DNA of 64,000 bases from positions 434,001 to 498,000 of the forward strand of contig OZ237756.1 in assembly GCA_965178125.1 (NCBI GenBank). The letters run 5' to 3'. Positions 1-11,758 of the stretch are shown here, one piece after another. The notes under the pieces were generated by a model. That model saw nothing but the letters and a program-made list of their open reading frames with translations, made no database searches and had not been told where the DNA came from. Origin of the DNA: Bilabrum cf. latius (lineage: Eukaryota; Bigyra: Bicosoecida; Bigyra; Bicosoecida). The translations under genes and the position numbers were made by a program. How positions within the stretch are numbered: the first letter of the stretch is position 1; each line of letters starts with the position of its first letter.

Positions 1-3000
1 TGTGACTTTTTTTGCAGTCTCCTGGCATCCCAGCCAGTCCTTCGCGTCATCGATCCGGTGGGTCCACCCTGCCATCTTGATCCTGAATCCCAGTGCCAGC
101 GCGGCCCCGAGTGGGCCTGTCTGTACTGGTGGTCCCTGCAGGAATCGGCCCTGGTGGATGAACCTGGCCGCAACATCAAGGCCCTTCTTCGAGGGACACT
201 CGATCAGGTCCAGCAGGCCCATAGCAACACGCCCTGCTGCCGATGCCGTCAGCAGCTCAGTGTCCATCGCAAGGTTTGGCACGTATCGACCGCCCATGGT
301 GAAGGGCCTTACCTGTGTCGATCCGCTGACAATCATCCAGCGCGTATCCAGCAGGAATTTGTCCAGCATCTTGAGGACTTCCAGGTTCAGTTCCATCCCG
401 TAGAAAACTTGGGAACCATATCCTAATCCTGACAAGGTGTCCCATCCTGTTGCACATGCCGCTGCCTCTGCTCCGTAGAATGCACTCGTGATTGCTCCTG
501 CATGGAGCAGCTGGGCGTGCAGGGAGACCGCCCAGTTGCCGTTCACTGCCGCTCGTGTGATGTCCCTGGCCGCCCGGTACGCCATCGCAATCCTCCTGCG
601 TACGTGGGGTGCCATATCAATTACCCAGATGTCTCTCGCCTGCGTCAGCCCAGCTACTTCATCTGGGCTGATCCGTACCGGTTGGGTCGAAATGAGTAGA
701 CCGAGGTACAGGTAGGATGAGGCAAGTGGGATGGTCCACTCCCCATCCGTCTCTCCCGCGTCCGCTGCTCTGCATGCGACGCCCTCTGGCATGTCCCCAG
801 GAATTGAGTCCCGAGCGTAGCCAAAGGCCATGATCGCTGTCTTGGTTCCCTGGCCCGATGCTGTCAGGGGCTTGATTCCCAGCTACATGCCCGCAAGTGC
901 AAACAGGCTCTTGACTAGCTTCATGACCGCCACTGCTTCGTTCCAGTTCGACGTCAGTGCCACGTAGTCGTCTGCGTACCCGACTTGTCCACATTCAACG
1001 TATCGTCCGGTGTCGGTCACGATCCTTTGATGGTGCCCGTGCTGGAGCCTCTCTTTCCGCAGCGTTTCCAGGAGAACCCCCATCAGTACCAGGAAGATGG
1101 TGGGAGACAGAATCTCGCCCTAGGGGGTGCCCGCCGTCTTCTGCACTCTGGTAGAGACCCTCCTGGTGAGTGGGTCTCGAACGCGGATGGCCACCTGCAT
1201 GCGGGCCATGAGAAAGCGGACCGTCTGGCGTCCCCATCCTTGTTCCGTCATGATGGCCTCGATGATGTTCCACTTGCAACTGTCAAATGCTCCTTTGATG
1301 TCAAAGAATACCAGAAAACCTCCAGCACCCCTTCGTTGGGTAATCCATTCCATCACCGCTGAGTAGGCCTGCTGGCAGTTCTTGCCGATGCGAAATCCGG
1401 CCTAATCCTGGCCGAAGAGTCCGTGGTTTTCGCAGTACCACATGACCTTCTGGTTTGCGATGGTGCTTACGACCTTCGAGAGAGCCGAGGTCCAGCATAT
1501 TGGCCTGAATTCGTCGACTCCTGTGACTCCTGTGCCCTGCTTGCGCTTGGAGACCGGCCGCATGAACCCCTCCTGAAAGGCCTCAGGCTGAATCCCCGAG
1601 AAGAGTGTGAGATTATAAATGGCCCTGAGGAGGTCCAACAGAGCGTCACTTCGCCGCAGACACCCGTCCTCCTCAGAGCATGGCTAGCATTTGGTCAGCA
1701 ATTCCGCCCTGATCCCATCAGGTCCCACAGCTTTGTTGTGCTTGAGCTTGTCCAGTGCTTGATCCACCTCTGCGTTCGACCTGCAGAATAGGTTGAGCGG
1801 TGTCGCTGCCCTGGGCATGTGCGGCGCAATCCTGGCCATAAATCCGCCCACATCCGCACTTCCATTCCCACCTGCGTGAGAGAGCTGCTGTGCGTGTGCC
1901 TCTAGGATATCCTCGACGGCCGTAAGCACCTCTCCGCCTAGGTTCGTGATTGGTTCCAGTCCTGGTGCAGCTCGTTGCCTTCTAGAGATTGCATCAGCGA
2001 TCTATCGGTGGGCTTCCCTCGGACTTGCTGTTCCCAGCATGTTCCGCAGTGCGTGGCCCGTCCTGCGTGCCCCTCGCTCGGTGGTCTCGAAGACAGCCCG
2101 TCGATCATGGTCCAGGTTGGCAAGGAGCATCGTCCAGTACTCCTGTCCCTCATGGGCCTACTGGTTCACCTCTGTGCTCCCCCAGAGTGTTGCCTGCATC
2201 CGTCCATCTAGCCCCCGCTGTCGCCCTTCGAGGCGCAGGCTGGCTCGGCGATGTGCAGCCAAGCATGTTCTGGCCTCTGAAAGAGCTTGTTCCGTGGTTG
2301 GTCCCGCGATAAGGGCCTTGAGGCTGGCATGGGCTTTTCCCCACGTTTCAGCCCATCTCGTCCGTGCCGCCCAGGTCCTGCGGTGGCGCTTGCGTGACGC
2401 TTCCACGTGCCCGGCCTGGCCGGTGTTTGCCATTTGTCGGCCTGTAACAGTCTCGGCTGCTGCCGTGAAACATCCTTGCAGAAGCAGTTTGACGGAGGAC
2501 ACGGCCTGCGTAACCGCTTGCCCTGCAGCCTCTCGATCAGCCGAGGTTCCCGTCGAGCTTTTGAGGTCGCGAATTGCGTCGAGCACACAATGAGTGATGT
2601 CGCGGACTGCACTTGTAGCCTACCCGAATTCCTTGACGTAATAGTCCCAAACCAGGCGTTCTTGCTGCACATGCATGTCGGACACCCGTGAGTACGCTGC
2701 CCTGAAGGGGGCGTCATCGTCCTGCTCCGTTGTTGCTGGGACTGCAGTTGCTCGCGTTGCCGGGTCCTCCACTTCTGGGACTGTGACCAGCAGGTCTGCA
2801 ATCACCCCCGTGTGGTCTGAATATGTGCCTGGCTCTTGAGCCACTTCACTGGACACTAGCTGCAGCTGCGCAGAAGTGGAGATGCAGATGGCATCCAGTG
2901 TGTTGCCTCCTCTGTGCGTAGGCCCGCCCCCTGCAGGTGCGCGATACATGTCGATCATGCCCATGTCGTTCTCCAGATACCAGTCCATCTGACCAGCTCC

Positions 3001-3540
3001 CTCTTGGTCCCGGGCCTACGTCGGGTTGAAGTCACCGGTAACCACAAGTCGGTCCCTGGTGAAATTGCCTGCCGGTCCTTGACTCCGTCGCTGTCCAAGG
3101 GTCAGCTGGGGATCGACCACGAAAGCCTTGCCCAATACTGAGCCCCTTGTCTCTGCCCCGAGGGCAGCCCCTTGCGGTGGGTTGTAGCAGGCTATCACCG
3201 TCAGCATGCGTCGGTCGTGGTGCAGGACGTCACATACGAGGCAGTCCGGCGCCTCCAGGTCATCATCTCCCATGTCTGCCCACCGTCTCAGTACGAGGCC
3301 TGAATCTCGTTTGACGGCGACGCATACCCCGTGTGGGGCTCCGTTTCCTGCCCTCGTCTCCATCGCGTACAGGTCCGGGACGTCAGTGACGTAGCGTCCT
3401 CTAGCATCCTGTGTCTCCGTGCCAACAAACACATCGGGCATCTTGGTCTCCGTAAGGGCAACCTCCATCGCTTCGAGGTTCCCTTTGCGTCCCAGATTTT
3501 TGGTTGCAATCCTGACCTACTTGGGCGGGGTCGTGTCCAT
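1..3540 (-). CDS. LINE ORF2: APE-type endonuclease plus reverse transcriptase (partial, 3' end outside the window)
   Basis: Non-LTR retrotransposon polyprotein, read right to left and continuing past base 1. The N-terminal endonuclease shows VGTET (catalytic Glu), TGDFN (Asp/Asn) and YSDHTGV (SDH box). The RT follows, with a fingers region near 1700-1930, FFDIKGAFDS, GTP-x-GEILSP and the catalytic YADD near 960-975. The frame is continuous for about 1,180 codons except for nine TAGs (lowest bases 883, 1120, 1402, 1684, 2002, 2158, 2620, 3016, 3517). The TAG at 1120 occupies the near-invariant Gln of the GxPQG motif, so TAG is read as Gln. The start is set at the ATG at 3538-3540, just before the endonuclease fold begins (IATKNLG). 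The sequence stops matching at the edge of the duplicated block at 3580, so the 5' end may be truncated. A functional element is possible, but its end is not visible. Confidence 0.88.
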
Positions 3541-3579
3541 GATCCTGATCTGATCCCAGCCCCCGCGAGTACCTTGGAC

Positions 3580-4622
3580 CGTGTCGGGGCAAGTTGCGTG
3601 TAAATTGAGACTTATTTTGCGATCGAAGGTGAACCGTATGCCTTGCACCGCGCGCGCATTGCTGCGGGTGCAATCTACATGGATGACTATTTGATATCTG
3701 GGAATAGCAGTGTGCGTTCTGTATTGATTGCACGCCAGCCGGCATGCAATTCATGGAGAGCACCGCAACTCGTTGTTCGCGACAACCACACCCCTTGGGC
3801 TGAAGATGCTTCGTTCGTCGCGCCACAGGGACCTGTATGTAGGCTTTGATTGTGTGCGAAATGGCATGCCATGGTCGACAGCTCTGGACTGGCGCTTTAG
3901 TAGACCGCAGGATGTAGTTGCACTTAGGCTCAGTCGCGCTTCTCGCGCTGTTTACAATCCCTTTTCCACATATGCTTACCTTGACATATCATGTACAGTG
4001 TGCAAATGACCGCTGCCTAGCCCTGATAGTTGAAGAGTATTCGTTGATGGCTAAGTGATGCGAGGCAACGAAGCGGTAGCATCTAGAACAGTAGAGGCCA
4101 TACTCTGCCATAGGACTTCTGCAGTACATGCAAACGGCCACTGGGCGTCAATTGGGTTTGATTACTACGTAATCACCGGGATGTCAAGGATTTAGCTAGC
4201 AAGCAAGGGTCAAGCAACAGCCGCAATACGATTCGCGAGCGCAGCAGCTTCCAGCTGGCAGCGCCACTGACCATTAAACCAGTACCTAAGTAAAACTTGA
4301 GCAGGTACGGCTTGGTAAACCTCAATATAGACGTCTGAAAGCTCGCGATCTGGGACGACTGCAGCAACACTGAGGCCGTTTCTGCCCTGATCCGGCGCCG
4401 CTCGTGGTCGTCGGTCTAGTTCTCGACGGATGTGTGCGACCTAGTATGCAGCCTGGTTGCTAGGCGAAGCTCCACCTGCCAGTAGGCATAATGCGCTGTA
4501 GATTAGCTGTGATTTTGCATCGCGGTCGCTTGTCGGTTGCTTGTGCTTGCGAGCGAAGCTTCCATGCGATTCGCTCTCGCATTTCGACCGGTAGATTCGC
4601 CGTCCATTCTTGAACACCAGGC
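3580..4622 (+). other. Upstream region of S1 with a short YMDD-like coding fossil
   Basis: About 1 kb with no complete gene. A short open stretch at 3643-3849 translates to AIYMDDYLISGNS, which resembles the catalytic box of an LTR-retrotransposon RT, but nothing recognisable follows. The same fragment is present in the duplicate near 52072. The rest presumably holds the promoter of S1; I see no clear promoter element. Confidence 0.35.
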
Positions 4623-6219
4623 ATGCGCACGGTTGCAGCCGCTTGCATCCTGGCTATATGCATGGGCTCTGCCATTGCCAAATCGGGTATTTTGAAGGGA
4701 GACAGCTCGAGAGTGTACCGAAAGACCGGCGCAAACCAAGCGGTTATGCGAGCCAGAGGTGAGGCAGAACGGCAGCACTATCGCAAGCCGCTGGCACCTG
4801 TTTGCAGCTTTGTATGCCAGCTCATTTGGAATTCAAGCTGTCGCTCCTTATTCTCCGTGGTGTCCCCTCCGCAGAACCGAACGACCCATTGCCTGAATCG
4901 GCCGGAGGGTCCGCTGGCTCCACCGGTGGGGCCGATCCCGAGCCTGAGAGAGACGCTAGTCCGGGCCACCAGTGCAAGCACATGATCTTTCATGTGAATG
5001 CATTTGAGTGGGACAAGGCAGGAGACCTGATATCATCTGCTCTGCTCGCAGATCCGAAGATGGTCGCCGAGGAGCTCGCCGCAGCCTCTCGCCAGCTTGC
5101 AGAGGACATCAAGGAGGCCCGGGTGAAGCCATCGCCGGGGGAACCTTCTACAGACACGCTTCAGGCGGATACAAATGACGGTGTCAATGCGCAGAAGCGA
5201 GAAACGAGTCTCAAGGTGCCGCAGAAAGGCGCGACGAGCGACGCTCCCGGAGGGGATGCAGTCCAAGGTGCGCCGGCCGACTCTGTCCCCAAGAGGCCTC
5301 TAGACCTGGACCCGGTCGCATCGGATGGATATGGGGCAAGTCTGGTCCGCTTCAGCGAGGCCGCCAGGCCAGAGGACCCCTCCTCCTCCTCCTCCACCTC
5401 GAGCCCAGCCAGCAGCGGGGTGCAGGGTTGCGTCGTCAAGGCGGCTGGCAAGCTGGCCCGGGGGGAGGCGAAAGTGGTCCGGGCTGCGATCGAGTCTGCA
5501 TGCCAGGTGCAGGCAGGCATCGATGCGTTCATCGAGGGCCGCACATCCGGCGGCGGGACTCCACTGACGGTTGGGATCGGCATGGCCGTGGCAGCAGAGG
5601 CCTAGCGAGCGGCTGCCGTGTCCATGGGCCTGCATCTGGCGAGTCTCCCGGGTGCCAAGATGCCATTCCAATACCACCTGAGCATTGGCGGGTACCGGCC
5701 GAGCGAGAACACTGCCCATGGCCTCCCTCCCTCCTTCAGCCAGGCCCTTCTCACCGAGCTGGAGGATCTTGCCTCCGAGCCGGGAGCATCGTCGCCGCAC
5801 TCTTCGGAGGATCGTACGGTGGATCATCTTATGGCTTCGCTTACGGCGCTTGGCGAGAAATGCGCAAATGATGAAGTCCTGATTCCTCAGCCCGCTGTGA
5901 TCGGCATGTCTGCATGCACGACCGATGAGTTGGTTCAAGCGCTGGTTGCAACCGGAGCCATCGGCGACTCCGGATACTACGAGGACCCGGCCGTACAGCT
6001 GGCTGGCGATCTACCCAACCTGAGGGGCAGTCAGTAGTTCGGGGGTGACACGCATCACCCACCGATGCCATTCATTACAGGAGCCCACGGGCAGCTTATC
6101 CCGCCGGCCAACTCCAGCCTGCTTCACCTGGAGGCATCGTCAGCGGCTGGCAGCCGGCTGGGTCCGCTTCTGCACGGTGTTGGCGAGCCCCCAGCTGCAG
6201 CTGGTCATGCAGGGGGCAG
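3580..6219. repeat. 2.64-kb near-identical duplication, copy 1 (partner 52009-54648)
   Basis: This stretch matches 52009-54648 at a constant offset of 48,429 bases with only scattered single-base differences (for example near 4322, 4858 and 5752). It covers about 1 kb upstream of subtilase S1 plus its signal-peptide exon and N-terminal coding region. Similarity drops abruptly in the low-complexity stretch before the catalytic domain. The left edge coincides with the end of the LINE ORF. A recent duplication or gene conversion is the simplest explanation. Confidence 0.93.
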
Positions 6220-8617
6220 TGGGGCTGCCGCTGGCGCTGGCGCTGCCGCTAGTGCTAGCGCTAGTGCTGGTGCTGCAGGTGGCGGTGGTGGTGATGTTGC
6301 TTCAGAAGAGGCACAAGGAGCTGCAGCCGATGACAACGTTGACATGCGTGGCCTTCCCGTGGAGATGACCGATCGGCACCAGGTTGTTTTCTTCCTAGAT
6401 TCTGGTGTGCACCGTCGCTACTCTGGGTTTCAGTCCGAAGGTGCATTCGACTGGGTCGAGAAGGCTTTGTTTCAGGCCACGGGCGGGCATCCGGACGACC
6501 CGCCAACGAGCAGAGTATCGATGGGTGTGTCCATGCTGAATCCCGATGGGTCTAAGGAAGACGCGTCGAGGCCTCCTGATCCATTGGATTGGCATGGCAC
6601 TACGGTCGCAAATGAGGCGTGCGGCGGGCCGGGGATGCGGTCGATCATCGTGCCCGTGCGAGTCATTGGTGCGGCATGGGATAAACCGGGCACAAATTAT
6701 GGTGGTTTGCCGAGTGATGAAGCGCGCTAGCTTGTTGACTCACTCCCAACGATCGAGTCAGGAGGTCCCGACCCTGGGAGTGAGTTGGTCTACGCCGAGG
6801 ATGGTGCAGCTACTCATCTGCAGCGCGCATCATTCGCTGGCTGGGGACTGGCTGCGATAGTGCACATGGCTCAGGATGTGCGGCTGTCGATCCGACGATC
6901 CATGGGCGCCTCTTTTCGTGATGGGGCCGTCCTAGGGGTGGTGAACATGGCCATTGCGAACTGGGACGGAAGAAAGCAGAGGATCACCACGAGGCCAGAC
7001 ATCGACGAGGAGAAGATGAAGAGGATCTCAGCGGAGCTCGATCACTTCTCCGATGTGCTACGCAAACTGGGCTTCCTGCTTGTGGCTGCAGCTGGTAACG
7101 AGCACATGAATGCCGCAGACTCCTACCCTTGCAATGCCAAGGGTGTGATTTGCGTGGGATCCCACGCTGTCCCAGTACCGGATGCTTCTGATCAATCTGA
7201 TGCATCCCATGCTGGCCGAGCAGCAAAGCCTGTTGTGCGCATGTCCGGGTTTTCTCACTACGGCCGTGCTGTCGATATACTCGCCTAGGGTGAGGGAATC
7301 GATAAAGTCGATCTAGAGACGTTCCGGAAAAGCGGTGAAACCACGCGGGGCACGTCATTTTCGGCGCCTCGTGTGACAAGATCGCTGATCACCATGGCTG
7401 GAACGCTGCGGATCGTCGACGTGACCAAGGCTCTCCATCTATTACAAGCCAACAACAAGGATGTGGAGCTGGTGATTGCAGCGTCCGCCCCTTGGGGTGT
7501 TGGTGAGGGATGGCTGGAGACACAGCTCGCAGATACTATGGCAGGTCGGAAGGACTAGAGCTTGGTGATGAGGGACATGGCATCGACCGACCTTGGATCG
7601 TGGAAAGTACCGCGTGCGGATCTTCTTCCAGCCCTCTGCGACCCCAGTGAGGATGCGTGTGACCCTGTGTTGCGTGTCTATCGATGTGGCTGCTTCGAAA
7701 AGTTGATTCCAGAGTCGAAAGAGTGCGATTAGTCGCCCCTACTCCCTGGTGTGCACGTTGCGATGCAACATGACGGTTCACGAGAGCTCAAAGCTATTTT
7801 AGGCAAAGATGCTTGCTCTAAATCATCTTGCCGCATTACGAACAGCTTCACTCCTATAGACATGCCTGGGGATGATAGCGCGGTAGGTTCGTTGCTTCGG
7901 ATCGACGCAGATATCTCTGGCATTGGGCCTGATCCTGAGGATGCAGCCAAAGCAGATGCGGCTAGTGCTTCCGACAAGACTGGTGGGGCTAGTGCTGTTG
8001 ACAAGACTGGTGGGGCTAGTGCTGCCGACAAGACTGGTGGGGCTAGTGCTAGCGACCAGGCCGCCAAGGGGGGCGCTGCTGATCCTGGGGAAGGCCACAT
8101 TATGCCAGCTGAAGTCCCGTTTAAGGATTACATGTTCCCTAGTCGAGTCAAGTGCGACGCAACCGCAGGTTCACGGCGCCCCCATGCATTTATTCAGCTG
8201 TCTGGCATGTGTTTCGACGACGCTGATGGTGCTAACGAAGGGATCGAGGAAACCGATGTGCTTGTCGATGTCCTGGATGGCTGTCCGTGGACGCTGTATT
8301 CGAATACGATGGGCCGATTTGCGGTGCTTGCTAGACGTGTGTCGCGCTGCGGTACCGAGGCTGTGGCAAAGCCGATCTACGTCACAGCGTATTTGGACCC
8401 GCATGGCGCTGGTGGGCAGTCCCGGGCACAATCTTGCCAACCCATAATAGGTGATCCGGATACCGATGTCGCAACCGAGTCAGAGGAGCCGCTCCAATGG
8501 CACATCGGGGTCACGGTGAAAGAGCCCTCCCTGTACGTGCATGTACATGCTAAGGGTGAGGGTCTCAAGGGTGTACCACTCAGAGTAGACGTATCGGTTC
8601 TATATCCAGATGGATGA
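4623..8617 (+). CDS. Subtilase S1 (S8 family serine protease), TAG = Gln, one proposed intron
   Basis: Predicted secreted serine protease of about 1,310 aa. Proposed exon 1 (4623-4758) encodes the signal peptide MRTVAAACILAICMGSAIA. A 62-bp intron (4759-4820, GTGAGG...CCAG) joins it in frame to exon 2; this splice is inferred. Exon 2 stays open to TGA at 8615-8617 through six TAGs (5603, 6035, 6728, 7286, 7556, 7730). The catalytic set is complete: Asp572 (LDSGV), His637 (WHGTT), oxyanion Asn805 (AAAGN), Ser891 (GTSFSAP). The catalytic Ser lies beyond several TAGs, so without recoding there would be no enzyme. A hinge of DKTGGASA repeats (about 7960-8050) precedes a C-terminal domain with DGCPWTL and PSLYVHVH, shared with S2 and S3. 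The TAG at 6728 aligns with CAG in S2. Substrate unknown. Confidence 0.85.
7966..8055 (+). repeat. 27-bp coding minisatellite in the S1 hinge
   Basis: About three near-perfect 27-bp units encode DKTGGASA plus one variable residue. They sit in the linker between the protease and the C-terminal domain, where S2 has a glycine run and S3 has a much longer 7-residue repeat. Confidence 0.8.
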
Positions 8618-9285
8618 AACCTCGAAATCAAGTCAATCTGCCGGATCCTGGGACACCTGGACGTACTCGGAGATCTGGACTATAGCCACGGGGACAAGGG
8701 ATGACGAGGAACTGTAGAACATTGTGGGGACACCGGCACAGGCGACGATAGTGCGGTGCAGGGACGCTTGTTATTTAGGGCTGCATACTAGGCTAACCAG
8801 TAGTAAAGGTTGTAACCTGGACATTCCTCCAAATCTTAAAAGCCCTAAACCCACACCAGACGGTCTCATCGGGCTACTTTTGGTGGTGAATACCTCCTAC
8901 CTATCCGGTGGATTTTCATCCAGATTTACCTCTCGGGCATTCTTCAGTTGGCCAAAAAATAAGTATAAGGTTATAATCCCCCTATATAAATCGAAATGAG
9001 TTGGTAGGGCCAATCCGGATCCGGATACGGTCTCTAATTAGCCTAAGATGGGATTGCGGTCGCGCAGTGGGTGCAGAACCCGCTCGAGGTGCAGGCTCAG
9101 ATTGGCTGTCAAAGTCTCCAACATCCGGATCACCGTGGTGAGAAGAAGCACCGGGGATAAATATTGAACACACACTAAAGGAAATCCCAGTCACATCATG
9201 ATTAATGACTGGATCATTGCCAATGAGACAACAGCTCCTTATCCCCGGATCACATATCCCTCGGTCACGATATACCCCATACCCT
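8618..9285. other. Intergenic region between S1 and L1
   Basis: Spacer of about 670 bp between the convergent S1 and L1 genes, more AT-rich than the flanking genes. I see no gene, RNA or repeat in it. Confidence 0.5.
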
Positions 9286-10620
9286 TCACACTCCCCTACC
9301 CACGCCGTAGATCGCTCGCCTCCGCACCTCTCGGGCCAGCGACCGACGCACTAGCACGCCGCACTCCTCGTGTCCATTTGCCATCGCTGCCTCCATCGCG
9401 TCCTGCATCACCCCGCCCGCATCCACCTTAAGCTCAGCCCCCCCCCCCATCACACCCAGCCTCAGCCTCCTGGCCAGCTCCAGAGGCCTGCCCTCGGATG
9501 CGGCCCGCCACACCAGCTCCGCATCCCGCCGGGCCTGACTCGCCACACGGTGACGCAGCAGAGCGCCGATGCGCCTGCGACGGCTGTTGTAGGCCCGCAG
9601 CCGGGGCAGCATGGCAGGGATCGTGTGATCCTTATGATACGTGATATCTGGAGAAATAGCTTCCCACCAGAAGAACACGATCCGTGGGTTGGATAGCACT
9701 GCCTCCAGCATTCTGCCGCACTGTCTGGCTGCTTCTTCACGCTGGCCCCGAAAGTCATTGATGCTGTTCGATCCGATCACGAGTGATCGCAATGCTTGGT
9801 TCTGCCGCACAGCATCACACAGCGGGCCTACTCGACACGGGATAGATTTCCGGCCTGTAGTCATGTTGTACCTGAGGATGAGGTGCTGGATACTGGTGTT
9901 CTCCCTCACAATGCGGGCCCCGCACTCTCCCATCGCATTGTGTGGGGCCAAGCCGCATCCCGGCAAAAGGGTCCAGCTCGTTTCCACCTGCACCAACGAG
10001 CTGTTGCTGCTGAGTGCCTCCGTCCATGCCAGCATCGCGTCAAGATCCAAAGTGCATGGACCCAGGTGACAGTACCGAATGCTCCGGTTGCATCGAATGC
10101 CGTCGGCCATGAGACGATTCATCTTGTACAGCTGCTGGATAGCCTCCTGCTCACGGGGCTGCTCGCCGAGCATATCGTCGAGGTTCAGCACCTCCAAACT
10201 GCACTGCGAGTCGGCCAGCACTTTCTGGAAGACTTGCACGCAATCCAATGACATCGTTATCCATCCTTTTAGCTCAAAGACTCGAAGCCGGTTCTTGCCG
10301 CCCGCGTGCAGCATGGCAGGTGCCAGGGCAGCCATGCCATCCGCCGTCCAATTGACGATCTAAAATTGTAAGCACTGCAGATGCGGTAAGCCATCAATCG
10401 TGTCCATGCATACTGTTGACCGAAGCGCAGATCCCACGCCTGCATCCAAGAGTTTGTGCTCGAGTCCAGGTACTCGCAAGGATCGTAGCCGGACGCCATC
10501 CTCGGCCAGTACCGATGCCAGTTCCTGTATGGCACTACACGGCGACTTTCTAGGCATGCTAACTCTAGATCGCCCTTGCCTGACTGGTTCCACTGCCTTG
10601 TCTACCTGCATGAGTTTCAT
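9286..10620 (-). CDS. L1: leucine-rich-repeat protein with ankyrin-like C-terminus
   Basis: About 444 aa from ATG 10620 to TGA 9286-9288. The middle has ribonuclease-inhibitor-like LRRs (NRSIRYCHLGPCTLDLDAM, NTSIQHLILRYN, NQALRSLVIGSN). The C-terminus (WRAASEGRPLELARRLRLG and the following NGHEECGVLVRR) has the spacing of ankyrin-type helices. One in-frame TAG at 10360 is conserved in L2 and L3. The frame continues upstream of the ATG through another TAG near 10641 to a good 3' splice site (TTCTTTTTCGCAG, rightmost exon base near 10675), so a further 5' exon is likely and the true start is uncertain. The family is probably protein-binding; no specific role can be named. Confidence 0.72.
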
Positions 10621-10675
10621 TGCGTCGTGGAGGGTGTAGGCCTAGGTATAATGGCCCGTCCAAGTGTACAGTCCC

Positions 10676-11094
10676 TGCGAAAAAGAACAGCAGACAGGTT
10701 GCAAGACAAACATAGGCATACCAAGCAATGGGTTAATTCAATTTTGGCTGAAATCAGGTTACTACATGCTGGTCAGAACATACTTGAGAGCGAACGCTGA
10801 GCTTGGCCTGGAAGTACCCGGCCTCCTCCGCGAATTCAGACGACATGCTGGTTCTCCAATTGCAGTCAGAGAATGAAATCAGTACCTATATAAGCCACCA
10901 GGTCACAATAAAAGCTGTGGCAAGGCTACCCTAACAAAGTACAGAATAAGCCAGCGCGTGACGAGAGTGAGAACCACTCACGGAACCATGCCTGGATAAA
11001 GCTGAATGCCTGCAGAGTTGAAGCGACTCGGAGGTAGCAATTCTTCGTGTCAGTATGCTTTCCAACAGCCCCAGCTCGTGCTCCCTTGCAGGGT
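10676..11094. other. Upstream region of L1, shared with L2 and L3
   Basis: This block is close to 49617-50032 and less close to 42900-43370. It includes a TATATAAG stretch near 10887. Homology with the L3 copy stops at 11094, exactly where the truncated subtilase S3 begins, marking a rearrangement junction. Confidence 0.6.
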
Positions 11095-11100
11095 GCCAAG

Positions 11101-11281
11101 ATGCCATTCCAATACCACCTGAGCATTGGCGGGTACCGGCCGAGCGAGAACACTGCCCATGGCCTCCCTCCCTCCTTCAGCCAGGCGCTTCTCTCGGAGC
11201 TGGGGGGTCTTGCCTCCGAGCCGGCAGCATCATTGCCGCACTCTTCGGATGATCATACGGTGGATCATCTCATGGCTTCGC
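11101..11281 (+). pseudogene. S3 segment 1 (N-terminal region fragment)
   Basis: Aligns with S1 from ATG 5660 to GCTTCGC at about 5840. It is cut between GCTTCGC and TTACGG relative to S1, where the first 6.58-kb element begins. Confidence 0.85.
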
Positions 11282-11430
11282 GGTCCCGATTTGTTATAAT
11301 ACGATGGCATAATTAATCTCTGTCCAACCTGCCGGTTGGTATTTGCTGAGAAAGACGGCGATGGGGACGGGGTGAGCTGGCCCGCACCAGCCTCACCCAA
11401 GGGCTGCCCGCCTCGGCAGCCCCACACCAC
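11282..11430. repeat. L terminal repeat, first copy (149 bp)
   Basis: Same sequence as 11759-11907. It forms the outer plus-strand left edge of the element and begins GGTCCCGATTTG. Confidence 0.9.
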
Positions 11431-11599
11431 CACGTCCCGGTCGTCGTCAGGGAACGTGAGCTCCCTGCCGGCAGGTTTGATATCAATCACACATAAAACA
11501 TGTCAAGCAGGGACCAGTTGGCCGGATCAGCAGGTAGCATCCTGCACCGCAGCCAGTCTGTCCTGCCGTAGACCCTCCATGAGCTCACGGGTGGGCGGG

Positions 11600-11758
11600 C
11601 TTTCAACAGAACTCCAGTGCCCAGATCTTTATATCTGTGGCGCTGCGTGTTGCGTCTCAGCCTCCACTCGAGCACTTGCCTCAAGGGAAGTGCCTCGGGA
11701 GCACAAACCAGGACCCGAACGACTCGGAATCAGTCGGGCCTGATCCCAAGTCTTACCG
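11600..11758. repeat. R terminal repeat, first copy (159 bp)
   Basis: Same sequence as 17701-17859, ending CAAGTCTTACCG. It abuts the second L repeat directly at 11758/11759, a junction that also defines the outer ends of the element. Confidence 0.9.

Noticed and set aside
4623-8617. S1 as a cluster of separate small genes or a pseudogene
   Set aside because: All breaks are TAG in one frame, the complete S8 catalytic set is spread over the pieces, and the true end is TGA, so a single gene under an altered code fits better.
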